Shown one piece after another: positions 23,500 to 30,730 of a stretch of 32,125 nt of DNA. The notes below the pieces were generated by a model that saw only the letters and a program-made list of their open reading frames with translations, made no database searches and was not told the origin of the DNA. The DNA lies in contig CALLAU010000069.1 in NCBI GenBank assembly GCA_938002015.1, forward strand, positions 1 through 32,125, given 5' to 3'. Positions within the stretch are counted from its first letter, which is position 1, and each line of letters opens with the position of its first letter. The stretch comes from an uncultured Bdellovibrionales bacterium. Its GTDB lineage: Bacteria > Bdellovibrionota > Bdellovibrionia > Bdellovibrionales > UBA1609. Both the position numbers and the translations under genes were made by a program.

Positions 23500-25029
23500 T
23501 TAAGGTTGTGTGCAGCCTCGACTCACTCCAGAGGTTGCCGTGCTTTCGCAGTTATTGCTGTCACCACTGTCAGCTCCGCCAGTAGTTGATCCACTGATTG
23601 GCTCAGGAACAGGAATATCACCAGTATCTGAGGCAGGATCTGTTGATCCAGCAACTTCAAGGTCTTCAATATCAGAGTTGATCTCAGCTAATTCAGCCGT
23701 TTCATTATTACATGCTCTATTAGCAGCGTCTCTATCTTCAGCAGTATCAATAAGGCTAACTGCAGTGTGATAAGCCTGTGTTTTATCATCTCCTGAGCCA
23801 TTAACTGAAGCAGCTGTTAGCTTGGCTTCAGCTTCTTGAAGTTCTGTATCTACAGATCTTAAAGCATTTTCTTTTGCCATTTGATTAAGAGCTTCGCCTC
23901 TTAGTTTGTATTGAATGTTAATAATTTTTTCTTTTAACTGCTGGGCTTTGTTATATAAGAATTCTTGCTTTTGAATAGAGTTAGAGATAGCTCGTTTCTC
24001 GCTATTAGTAAGAAGGTTTAATTGGTCTTTAACTTGATTTTGAGTAACTTTAATTCTTCTTTCTAGCTGTCTAATAGTTCTTTGAAGCTGTCTATCAGCA
24101 GCTTTATGTTGAGACTTCATCATAAGATAGTTATCCCCAAAGTCAGTTGTATCTTTTGTGTTTTCAGGATTTTTTATTGAAGTACAGTTTCTCATAACTC
24201 TGTTATGCTCTATAACCCCTTCATCTGTCGCACTTCGTCCACTTTGAGCGAGCATGCCATAAACACTTAAGTTTGTAGTTCCAGCTCTTTTCATTGCATA
24301 AGCTCTTTGAACTACAGCTGTTGAAGCTGCATTTGCTTTTTTTCTGCAAGCAATTTTATTTGTTGTCCACATGGCTCTTTCATCTAACAACAGCTTAACT
24401 CTAGCATCTTGAGCTTTATAAATTTCAGCTTTTAAGCTTTCTATACGATCTTGAGTTTGAATCATAGCTTCTTGCTTTTGCTGATCAATATCTGCAAGTT
24501 CTTGTTTTAAATCAGCCTCTGCTTGCTGTCTTTCTTCAGCAACTTGATTCACCTCTTCTGTAGCGTCATGGTAATCTTGAGTTAGGGATTCAAGCCTATC
24601 TTTTGTTTTATCAAGGCTTTCTTCAGCTCTATCTCTTTTTTTCTCTAACCTTTCTACTCTTTCTTTAAGCCTTTTTGTTTCACCTGTTGCTGCAAAACAG
24701 TGCCTGTACTCGGCTTCAGACTTTTCATCTTCATCTAAATCTTCAAAACCTTCACAAGCCTCAATTTTATCTTTACAGATTTCAATATTACTACCAAGTT
24801 GTGCTTCTGAGCATGCTCTTTTAAGTTCTTTATAATCAGTCTCCCAGCGTGCTCTACAAGCGTTAAGCCCTGCAACGGCTTGAGCTTCGGCAGTTGTATT
24901 GCCGTTACCAACAACTTCTTCTGCAGTAGAAGAGTGGGCAAACTGAGGGTTTAGAAAAGCACAACATAAGAAAACACTTGTTAACTTATATACAGTTGTC
25001 GCCTTTCTTAACAGTTTAGATGTCTTCAT
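23500..25029 (-). CDS. Exported coiled-coil protein with low-complexity C-terminus
   Basis: 509 residues with a long signal sequence (MKTSKLLRKATTVYK, then TSVFLCCAFLNPQFAHS). Long heptad-like coiled coils run from about residue 120 to 215 (KERVERLEKKRDRAEESLDK) and again from about 310 to 410, separated by a Cys-containing non-coiled segment. The last 60 residues are Ser/Gly/Thr/Asp-rich with cysteines near the end (NNCESTATS, RGCTQP). About ten cysteines in all suggest disulfides in the periplasm or outside the cell. No family is recognised. A GAGGA ribosome site precedes the ATG. The gene stands alone, with 142 bases to mrcA downstream, and I cannot find a clear terminator there. Confidence 0.8.
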   Translation of the reverse strand: MKTSKLLRKATTVYKLTSVFLCCAFLNPQFAHSSTAEEVVGNGNTTAEAQAVAGLNACRARWETDYKELKRACSEAQLGSNIEICKDKIEACEGFEDLDEDEKSEAEYRHCFAATGETKRLKERVERLEKKRDRAEESLDKTKDRLESLTQDYHDATEEVNQVAEERQQAEADLKQELADIDQQKQEAMIQTQDRIESLKAEIYKAQDARVKLLLDERAMWTTNKIACRKKANAASTAVVQRAYAMKRAGTTNLSVYGMLAQSGRSATDEGVIEHNRVMRNCTSIKNPENTKDTTDFGDNYLMMKSQHKAADRQLQRTIRQLERRIKVTQNQVKDQLNLLTNSEKRAISNSIQKQEFLYNKAQQLKEKIINIQYKLRGEALNQMAKENALRSVDTELQEAEAKLTAASVNGSGDDKTQAYHTAVSLIDTAEDRDAANRACNNETAELAEINSDIEDLEVAGSTDPASDTGDIPVPEPISGSTTGGADSGDSNNCESTATSGVSRGCTQP

Positions 25030-25356
25030 TTCCTCTTCCCCCGAAAGCTTTGATTATACAGCTATTATATAGCAATGAAGGTGCCAAAAAATGTCTTTTA
25101 TGACTTAGGTAGTGGGTTTTGTTTTAAATTGAGACGAAGAAAGAGGTGAAAAGTGGTTAGCAAAGCTTTAAACCTTGGTATTCTTAAGGTTTTTCACTCA
25201 TAGGAGCTTTATAAGGCTTCTATGAGAGTTAGTTTACTGTCATAGCTTGCTTTTAAGTTGCACATCTGGAAAAAAAGGAAATTAGGGGCAGAGGCTTTTT
25301 TTTGTAGATGTATTTTTATTTCTGCATAAAAGACTTAAGTAAGAGTGAGGGGTGTT
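25030..25356. other. Intergenic region with two hairpins
   Basis: 327 bases between divergent genes. It has TATTATAT-type -10 candidates near 25059-25066, a weak hairpin AAACCTT/AAGGTTT (25171-25193) ending in T's, and an 11-bp hairpin at 25198-25227. Nothing coding is convincing. Confidence 0.5.
25198..25227 (+). other. 11-bp hairpin in the leader of the deamidase-like gene
   Basis: CTCATAGGAGC (25198-25208) pairs with GCTTCTATGAG (25217-25227) with one G-T wobble and an 8-base loop. No T run follows, so it is not a simple terminator; a leader structure or operator is possible. Confidence 0.4.
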
Positions 25357-26223
25357 ATGAGGGCGTTTAAATTATTTTTTTTGTTATTTTTTTTGAGTCA
25401 ATTCTCAAATGCTGAGGATTTCTTAAATGATAGTTTTTCGTTTATATCAGCAAAAAGAAACTCCGGTGAAGATTATAAAGAGTACTTAAAAAAGTATGAA
25501 ATCAGTAGTAAAGAGAGCTTAGTCCATACCTTTGAAAACGAATCAAAAGAAGTTTCAATACCTGAAGCTGTAGGTTTATCAGAAGCAGGCTCTTTAGAGC
25601 CAGATAGAAGAAATGCGCTTAAAAGAGCAGAGGCCTTTGAAAAACTCTCTTTTGATTTTGTGCCAGAGGCGTTCTCACTTGAAGTTTTAAGCCTTGGTTT
25701 TCAAGAGGTTAGAGATAGTCGTTTTTTAAAACATGACTCTTCTTTTCCGCGTCGTATTTCTTGGCTTTTTCCTGATGATGGTTGTTTTGTAAGAGCTGAT
25801 TTTATGATTAAAAAGCTTAAAGAATATGGTTATGAATTTAAAAAAGTTTTTCTTTTTGGTAATTTAGAAGTTGAAACTAAAAACACTTTCTCAAATAAAG
25901 TGAGTTGGTGGTACCATGTTGCTCCAGTGATTAGAGTAGGTGAAAAGCTTTACGTTTTAGACCCTTCTATTGAACCAGAACGCCCGCTTGAGTTAAGCCG
26001 GTGGGTGCTTCGTCAAACAGACAGTTTAGAGAAGATAGAAATAGCAATTTGTAGTGATAGTACGTACTCACCAGGGAGCCAGTGTGAAAAAGGAAGAGAA
26101 ATTCCTTTTGAAAAAAAATTAGCAGTTCAAGAACTTTTTTTAGAGCATGAGTGGCATCGTCAGATCACTTTAGATAGAGATCCTGAAGTTGTTCTTGGCA
26201 ACAGCCCTCCGTGGAGGAACTAA
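25357..26223 (+). CDS. Exported protein-glutaminase-like deamidase
   Basis: 288 residues from the ATG at 25357, chosen over the GTG at 25345 because GAGGGG lies five bases upstream. A signal peptide (MRAFKLFFLLFFLSQFSNA) is followed by a Glu/Ser-rich, propeptide-like segment of about 100 residues and a C-terminal domain resembling protein-glutaminase, the secreted enzyme that turns protein glutamine side chains into glutamate. Seen: PDDGCFVRADFMIKKL (C143), SWWYHVAPVIRV (H187) and YVLDPSIEPERPL (D202), in the Cys-His-Asp order and with similar spacing to that family. The last part (ICSDSTYSPGSQCEKG) has a likely disulfide pair. The substrate is unknown; a related cysteine-protease or transglutaminase-like activity is the alternative. 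Confidence 0.75.
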   Translation: MRAFKLFFLLFFLSQFSNAEDFLNDSFSFISAKRNSGEDYKEYLKKYEISSKESLVHTFENESKEVSIPEAVGLSEAGSLEPDRRNALKRAEAFEKLSFDFVPEAFSLEVLSLGFQEVRDSRFLKHDSSFPRRISWLFPDDGCFVRADFMIKKLKEYGYEFKKVFLFGNLEVETKNTFSNKVSWWYHVAPVIRVGEKLYVLDPSIEPERPLELSRWVLRQTDSLEKIEIAICSDSTYSPGSQCEKGREIPFEKKLAVQELFLEHEWHRQITLDRDPEVVLGNSPPWRN

Positions 26224-26224
26224 A
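26195..26224 (+). promoter_or_regulatory. Weak promoter candidate for the RNA at 26231
   Basis: TTGGCA (26195-26200) followed after 17-18 bases by AACTAA/ACTAAA (26218-26224) would start transcription near 26230, at the 5' end of the long hairpin. The -10 match is poor. Confidence 0.25.
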
Positions 26225-26230
26225 AAAAAA

Positions 26231-26399
26231 GCCTGTGGACTAAAGATTTGAACGTAAACCCGAGTTAAAAGGTGGGCACCGTGAATAAACGCTTTAGGCT
26301 TCTCACTCCAAAATGTTGAGCTTGCTCACCACGTTCAGGGACAGTTCCCTTAAAAAAAACTTGTAGGGTTTACTTTTTCGAATCTTTAGCCCACAAGAA
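26231..26399 (+). ncRNA. ssrS: Probable 6S RNA
   Basis: About 170 bases that fold into one long interrupted hairpin. The 5' strand 26234-26253 (TGTGGACTAAAGATTTGAA) pairs with 26379-26396 (TTCGAATCTTTAGCCCACA) with one mismatch and one G-U. After a small asymmetric bulge 26254-26261 (GTAAACCC) pairs with 26366-26373. An open region follows: GAGTTAAAA on the 5' side and 26331-26365 on the 3' side, which contains a small hairpin AGGGA-CAGT-TCCCT. Then 26271-26278 (GGTGGGCA) pairs with 26323-26330, and an apical stem closes it. Closing stem, large central bubble with a 3'-side hairpin, and apical stem are the 6S design, the RNA that traps sigma-70 RNA polymerase. It lacks SRP, tmRNA and RNase P signatures. 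Confidence 0.6.
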
Positions 26400-26433
26400 C
26401 ACTTAAATCTTATCATTTTAGTCTAAAAACCAC

Positions 26434-26460
26434 AATGGACCTTGTCTTGCCCAAGGACTA
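26434..26460 (+). other. Possible leader peptide before xseA
   Basis: ATG at 26434 reads MDLVLPKD and stops at TAA 26458-26460. Its codons span two overlapping hairpins (26440-26456 and 26453-26482). No ribosome site is evident. Confidence 0.2.
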
Positions 26461-26482
26461 AAAAAGCCCTAACGTCCTTTTT
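26453..26482 (+). terminator. Weak terminator or attenuator before xseA
   Basis: AAGGAC (26453-26458) pairs with GTCCTT (26474-26479), followed by T's to 26482, right before the xseA ATG. CCTTG/CAAGG (26440-26444/26452-26456) forms a competing hairpin that shares the AAGG, as in attenuators. It could also end the 6S transcript. Confidence 0.35.
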
Positions 26483-26483
26483 A

Positions 26484-27854
26484 ATGGACCAAAGTAGCTT
26501 TAATTTTTCGCCCCAAAAATCATCTCAAAATGAGAAAACCATGTCCGTTTCTCAGCTAAACGAATCTATTAAGGGTCTACTTGAGGGTCAGTTTCAAATG
26601 ATCTGGGTTAAGGGGGAAATTTCAAATTTTAAACCTCATTCTTCAGGTCATTTTTATTTCTCTTTAAAAGACAAGAATTCTCAAATCAGTTCAGTTATGT
26701 TTAGGGGCTCTAATTCCCGCTTAAAATTTAGGCCAAAAGATGGAATGGAAGTGATTGTAAGAGGTCGAATTTCTGTCTACACGCCTAGAGGCAATTACCA
26801 GATTCTTTGTGAAACTATGGAGCCTGTTGGTGAGGGTGGTCTTCAACAAGAATTTGAAAAGCTAAAACTTAAGCTTAAATCTGAAGGGCTTTTTGATGCT
26901 TCAAGAAAAAAGAGGCTTCCTTTTTTGCCATTTAAAATAGCTTTAGTCACAAGTCCAACAGGTGCAGCTGTTAAGGATATGATTCAAGTTTTATCTAGAA
27001 GACATCCTGCTGCTGAGATTATTGTGGTGCCAAGCCTGACTCAGGGTGAAAGAGCTGCGGCAGATTTATTAAAAGGTTTAAAACTTGCCGAGAAAATTCC
27101 TGGAGTAGAGGTTATTATAACTGGACGTGGTGGTGGATCACTAGAGGATATGTGGTGTTTTAACGATGAAGCTCTAGCAAGATATATTTCCTCTATGGAG
27201 ATTCCACTTATTTCTGCTGTAGGGCATGAGATTGATTTTACCATTTGTGATTTTGTAGCAGACTTAAGAGCTCCAACACCATCAGCAGCAGCTGAGCTTG
27301 TATGTAAAAATGTTGATGAAGTAAAAGAGAAAATCAGTCAATCTAGAGCAAGGCTATTTAAAAACTTTAAATCAACACTTTTTCAAAAAAATATGTTGAT
27401 CACTCAACTTAGTAAAAGAATCACTGACCCAAGAAAAAAACTTGGTGACATGAGAATGCGTATTGATGAGTTGATGGTAAGATTTGAAAGAAGTCTCTTA
27501 AATAGCATTAGTTCAAGAAAAGAAAAAATAAGAAACTATGATCAAAGACTTTCGCGTTTAGAAAACAATATAAAACCTTTAAAAGATAAAATCACATTTT
27601 TAAACCAAAGCCTTTTAAAGGCGCAAGAAGTAAGACTAGATAAAAATAAAGAAAAGCTAAGCTCATTAAATGATCAGTTAAGAGCTTTAAGCCCCCTTGA
27701 AATACTTCAAAGAGGTTATTCAATAGTAAGACTTAAAAAAGATGGAAAAATCATAACGGATCACTCACTAGCTAAAAAAGGTGAAGAGCTTGAAGTTCAA
27801 TTTGATAAAGGCTTTGTAGATGTTGAAGTTAAACAATCAAAACTTAAAAGATAA
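26484..27854 (+). CDS. xseA: Exodeoxyribonuclease VII large subunit
   Basis: 456 residues from the ATG at 26484; a TTG at 26442 would lie inside a hairpin and a second ATG at 26541 (MSVSQLNESIKG) matches where the conserved part begins, so the exact start is unsure. XseA is the catalytic subunit of the single-strand exonuclease VII. Seen: the N-terminal OB fold (QMIWVKGEISNFKPHSSGHFYF in part), ALVTSPTGAAVKDM, ITGRGGGSLEDMWCFNDE, SAVGHEIDFTICDFVADLRAPTPSAAAE, then a long coiled coil (about 285-410) and the C-terminal LEILQRGYSIV. All core motifs are intact. It leads a forward operon with xseB, ispA and tlyA. Confidence 0.95.
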   Translation: MDQSSFNFSPQKSSQNEKTMSVSQLNESIKGLLEGQFQMIWVKGEISNFKPHSSGHFYFSLKDKNSQISSVMFRGSNSRLKFRPKDGMEVIVRGRISVYTPRGNYQILCETMEPVGEGGLQQEFEKLKLKLKSEGLFDASRKKRLPFLPFKIALVTSPTGAAVKDMIQVLSRRHPAAEIIVVPSLTQGERAAADLLKGLKLAEKIPGVEVIITGRGGGSLEDMWCFNDEALARYISSMEIPLISAVGHEIDFTICDFVADLRAPTPSAAAELVCKNVDEVKEKISQSRARLFKNFKSTLFQKNMLITQLSKRITDPRKKLGDMRMRIDELMVRFERSLLNSISSRKEKIRNYDQRLSRLENNIKPLKDKITFLNQSLLKAQEVRLDKNKEKLSSLNDQLRALSPLEILQRGYSIVRLKKDGKIITDHSLAKKGEELEVQFDKGFVDVEVKQSKLKR

Positions 27855-27884
27855 GATATAAAAGAGAGAGAGAAGAGAAATAAT

Positions 27885-28094
27885 ATGGCAACAAAAACGT
27901 TTGAAGGAAAAATTAAAAGGCTTGAAGAGATTGTTTCAAAAATTGAATCAACTGAAGTTGAGCTAGAAGATTCAATTAAACTATTTGAAGAAGGCATGTC
28001 TTTATCTAAAGACTGTCAGTCACTCTTAGATGGAGCTGAACAAAAAATTAAAAAGCTTATGTCAGATGGCTCTGTAGAAGATTTTAAAGGTTAG
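27885..28094 (+). CDS. xseB: Exodeoxyribonuclease VII small subunit
   Basis: 69 residues, the standard size for XseB, which binds the coiled coil of XseA. It is a helical hairpin with the family pattern FEGKIKRLEEIVSKIES, ELEDSIKLFEEGMSL and LDGAEQKI. A purine-rich AGAGAGAAGAG precedes the ATG. The gene follows xseA by 30 bases and ispA follows after 17 bases, the conserved order seen in many Proteobacteria. Confidence 0.95.
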   Translation: MATKTFEGKIKRLEEIVSKIESTEVELEDSIKLFEEGMSLSKDCQSLLDGAEQKIKKLMSDGSVEDFKG

Positions 28095-28111
28095 AAGAGT
28101 TTTTTTAAACA

Positions 28112-28939
28112 ATGAATGCAGAATTTGAAGTTTTTTGTGATAAGAAGTTTGAGTCAGTTTTTTTAAAAGAATCTGAGTTAAAAAAAACAAACTTTAAAGA
28201 AGGTTTAAAATATTCTTTTTTCTCTGGAGGAAAAAGGGTGAGGCCTTATCTTATGTTTATGATGGCTGATCACTTTAAATTAAAAAAAGAAAATATCTAT
28301 CCTGCAGCTTTTGCTCTTGAGTGTATTCATACATATTCACTTATTCATGATGATCTTCCTTGTATGGATGATGATGATATAAGAAGAGGAAAACCAACAC
28401 ATCATATTAAATTTGGTGAAGCTCACGCTGTTTTATCAGGAGATGCGCTTTTAACTCTAGCCTTTGAGGTGCTTGCAGACTCTTATAGTGGACACGCTTT
28501 AAAAGAACTTGTGCTATCTCTTTCAAAGTGTGCAGGTTCATTTGGAATGGTTGGGGGGCAAGTTTTAGATTGCTTAACTAAAAAGAGAAGTTTAGAAATT
28601 TTTAAAGAGATCCACTACCTTAAAACAGCTAAGCTTTTTGAGTTTGCTTTTTTAGCTCCAGCTGTTTTAGGCGAGAATGATGAAAAAGTAGTAGAATCAT
28701 CAGTTAAGCTTGGCGCAGAAATTGGCCTTATGTTTCAACTTCAAGATGATCTTTTAGATATTGATAAAAAAAATGATAGAGAAGAAGAGAATATTAGCTC
28801 TTTAGTTTCAGTTGATGAATTAAAACAAATGATCTCTGATAAGAAGAAATATATTTTAAGTCTTCTTAAAGATTTAGATTTTAATTCAAACAGTAACTTA
28901 CACCAATTCTTAGATAAGCTTTATGCTAGAAAAGCTTAG
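28112..28939 (+). CDS. ispA: Polyprenyl synthetase (farnesyl diphosphate synthase type)
   Basis: 275 residues. Condenses isopentenyl diphosphate with allylic diphosphates to make farnesyl diphosphate for undecaprenol and quinones. Seen: GGKRVRPYLMF near 37, the first Asp-rich motif HDDLPCMDDDDIRRGKPTHH (about 76-95, with the two-residue insertion of type II FPP synthases), VGGQVLDCL, LKTAKLFEFA, and the second Asp-rich motif FQLQDDLLDID near 209. The C-terminal segment is slightly shorter than in E. coli IspA (299 residues). It sits between xseB and tlyA; dxs, often found in this operon, is absent here. Confidence 0.92.
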   Translation: MNAEFEVFCDKKFESVFLKESELKKTNFKEGLKYSFFSGGKRVRPYLMFMMADHFKLKKENIYPAAFALECIHTYSLIHDDLPCMDDDDIRRGKPTHHIKFGEAHAVLSGDALLTLAFEVLADSYSGHALKELVLSLSKCAGSFGMVGGQVLDCLTKKRSLEIFKEIHYLKTAKLFEFAFLAPAVLGENDEKVVESSVKLGAEIGLMFQLQDDLLDIDKKNDREEENISSLVSVDELKQMISDKKKYILSLLKDLDFNSNSNLHQFLDKLYARKA

Positions 28940-28964
28940 AGTGATGTGAGTGTTTTAGAAGTTT

Positions 28965-29741
28965 ATGTCATCATCTTTAAATACAGAGATTAGATTAGAT
29001 CAACTCCTTGTTGAAAAAGGATTTGCAAGATCAAGAACACAAGCTTCAGATCTTATTAAGTCTGGAAAAGTAAAAGTCTTAAAAAATAAAGAAATGAGTC
29101 TTGTTTTAAAAACAAGCTTTAAATGTAGCCTAGAAACAAAGGTGGAAGTGGACTTAGAGGATGAGTTTTTATGGGTTTCAAGATCAGGTGAAAAGTTAAA
29201 CTTAGCGCTTAAAAAACTTCATTTAGATTTTAATAACTTAAAAGTTTTAGATATTGGACAATCAACTGGTGGCTTTAGTGAGTGTGCTTTAAGTGCTGGT
29301 GCTAGAGAAGTTGTAGGTGTTGATGTAGGAACTTCTCAGCTTTCAGAAAAATTAAAAAAAGAGCAGAAGCTTACTTTTTATGAAGGCTTAGATGCTAGAG
29401 AGCTTATAAAAAGTGAAAAATTTAATCATTCAGAATTTGATTTTTTGGTGATGGATCTTTCTTTTATATCCTTTACAAAGGTTTTGGCTTCAGTTTTGCC
29501 TTTATTAAAGACAAAAAAAGGTGCTGGGCTTGTTCTTGTAAAGCCTCAGTTTGAAGTAGGTAGGTCTAAGCTTAAAAAAGGTGGTTTAGTTGAGGGCAAT
29601 GAGCTACTTTTAGACTGTCAAAGAGGCATATTTCGTATTATAAACGAAATGCGTGAAATTGAAGTGATAGATTATTTTCCTTCAGGTCTAAGAGGTAAAG
29701 ATGGGAATCAAGAGTTCTTTTGTTTTTTTAAAATGTCATAA
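28965..29741 (+). CDS. tlyA: TlyA-family rRNA 2'-O-methyltransferase
   Basis: 258 residues. An S4 RNA-binding domain (RLDQLLVEKGFARSRTQASD and the following SGKVKV) is fused to an FtsJ-like methyltransferase: SAM loop VLDIGQSTGGFSECAL near 90, VVGVDVGTSQL near 112, VMDLSFISFTKVL near 163 and LVLVKPQFEVGR near 188. TlyA proteins methylate 16S and 23S rRNA at cytidine 2'-OH; in some species they have been called hemolysins. The upstream ribosome site is weak. Its end overlaps the next gene's start by 41 bases, so the two are translationally linked. Confidence 0.93.
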   Translation: MSSSLNTEIRLDQLLVEKGFARSRTQASDLIKSGKVKVLKNKEMSLVLKTSFKCSLETKVEVDLEDEFLWVSRSGEKLNLALKKLHLDFNNLKVLDIGQSTGGFSECALSAGAREVVGVDVGTSQLSEKLKKEQKLTFYEGLDARELIKSEKFNHSEFDFLVMDLSFISFTKVLASVLPLLKTKKGAGLVLVKPQFEVGRSKLKKGGLVEGNELLLDCQRGIFRIINEMREIEVIDYFPSGLRGKDGNQEFFCFFKMS

Positions 29742-30681
29742 GGTTTTATACTTTTCCCTATTTTTATTTTTAAGTTCTTGCGCAAGTCTAGATAGTTTTG
29801 ATCTTCGCCCAAGATCAAGTAATGAGGGTTCTTCTGCTAAACAAAATGTTGAAAAGCCTGTGGAAGTTGATGAGAAGGGTAAAAAAGTTGATACTGAACA
29901 AGTTTTAGGAAGAAGTAATGATAAGCCTTTTAGACCAAAACTTGCCATTATTCTTGGGCCTGGTTTAGTAAGAAGTTTTGCTCATATTGGTTTTTTAAAG
30001 AGATTAATTGAAGCTGACATTCCCGTTCAAGCAGTTGTTGGTTTAGGTTGGGGCTCTTTTACAGCCTATGAATATGCTTCAGAAGGTTCTGTTCATGGTT
30101 TAGAGTGGAGACTTTCTCGCTCAAAGGAATTAAGTGCACTGACTAAAACAACGCTCTGGTCTAGTGAATTAAAGCCAAAAGCTAAAAATCAAATTGGAGC
30201 TCTTGTTTCAACGCTAGTTTCTGATGAGAATTCAAGAGGGCCTTTATTTGGATGCTCTTTAATGAGCGGTGTTGTTAAGAAAGTTAAAATTGGTGGTAAA
30301 AAGAATATTGATGACTGTGTTGCTGTTCCTCCTTTGCTAGATTCTGGATCGGGTGTTGCTCCTTACTTATTAGATGTTTCTTATATATCTGAATACTTAA
30401 AATCTAGAGGAATTGGAAAAGTTATTTTTATTAATGTTTTAAGTCGCTCTAGTATGAAGTGGGGTGATATGAATGCTAAAGTAAGATCTTCAGAGAAGTG
30501 GTACTGGAATTTTGTTGAAAACTCTTTAAGTACTCAGCATGAGTATGTTGATCATGTTTTTAATATTTCAACATCAAAATATGATATGCTCGATTTTTCA
30601 AAGACATTAGAAGTAGTAAGAACAGGTTATAAGGAATCAGATAAAATTATTGATTTTTTGCAAACAGAGTATCAGTTTTAA
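29701..30681 (+). CDS. Patatin-like lipoprotein lacking the nucleophile serine
   Basis: 326 residues. The signal sequence ends in a lipobox LSSC (C27), followed by a Ser/Lys/Glu-rich linker to about residue 78. The rest follows the patatin phospholipase fold: LAIILGPGLVRSFAHIGFLKRL (81-102) corresponds to the oxyanion loop plus GxxHxGxL helix, and VVGLGWGSFTAYEYA (112-126) to the nucleophile elbow GTSAGA. Here the GxSxG serine is Gly116 and the GGGxRG loop is GPGLVRS. A possible Asp site is LLDSGSG near 213. It is therefore probably inactive as a lipase and may bind lipid or act as a scaffold. Start: AGAGGT four bases before the ATG, inside tlyA. I could not decide whether the lipoprotein goes to the outer membrane. 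Confidence 0.75.
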   Translation: MGIKSSFVFLKCHKVLYFSLFLFLSSCASLDSFDLRPRSSNEGSSAKQNVEKPVEVDEKGKKVDTEQVLGRSNDKPFRPKLAIILGPGLVRSFAHIGFLKRLIEADIPVQAVVGLGWGSFTAYEYASEGSVHGLEWRLSRSKELSALTKTTLWSSELKPKAKNQIGALVSTLVSDENSRGPLFGCSLMSGVVKKVKIGGKKNIDDCVAVPPLLDSGSGVAPYLLDVSYISEYLKSRGIGKVIFINVLSRSSMKWGDMNAKVRSSEKWYWNFVENSLSTQHEYVDHVFNISTSKYDMLDFSKTLEVVRTGYKESDKIIDFLQTEYQF

Positions 30682-30730
30682 AATAAAAAAATTAGGTAAC
30701 AGGCTTTAAATAGAAAGGTTATTAAATAAT

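Noticed and set aside
26231..26399. SRP RNA, tmRNA or RNase P RNA as identity of the long hairpin
   Set aside because: No GGAA/GCAGC SRP tip, no tmRNA tag or tRNA-like ends, no RNase P core sequences.
26442..26483. TTG start that would lengthen XseA by 14 residues
   Set aside because: It lies within the hairpin region after the RNA and adds residues (CPRTKKALTSFL) not expected in XseA.
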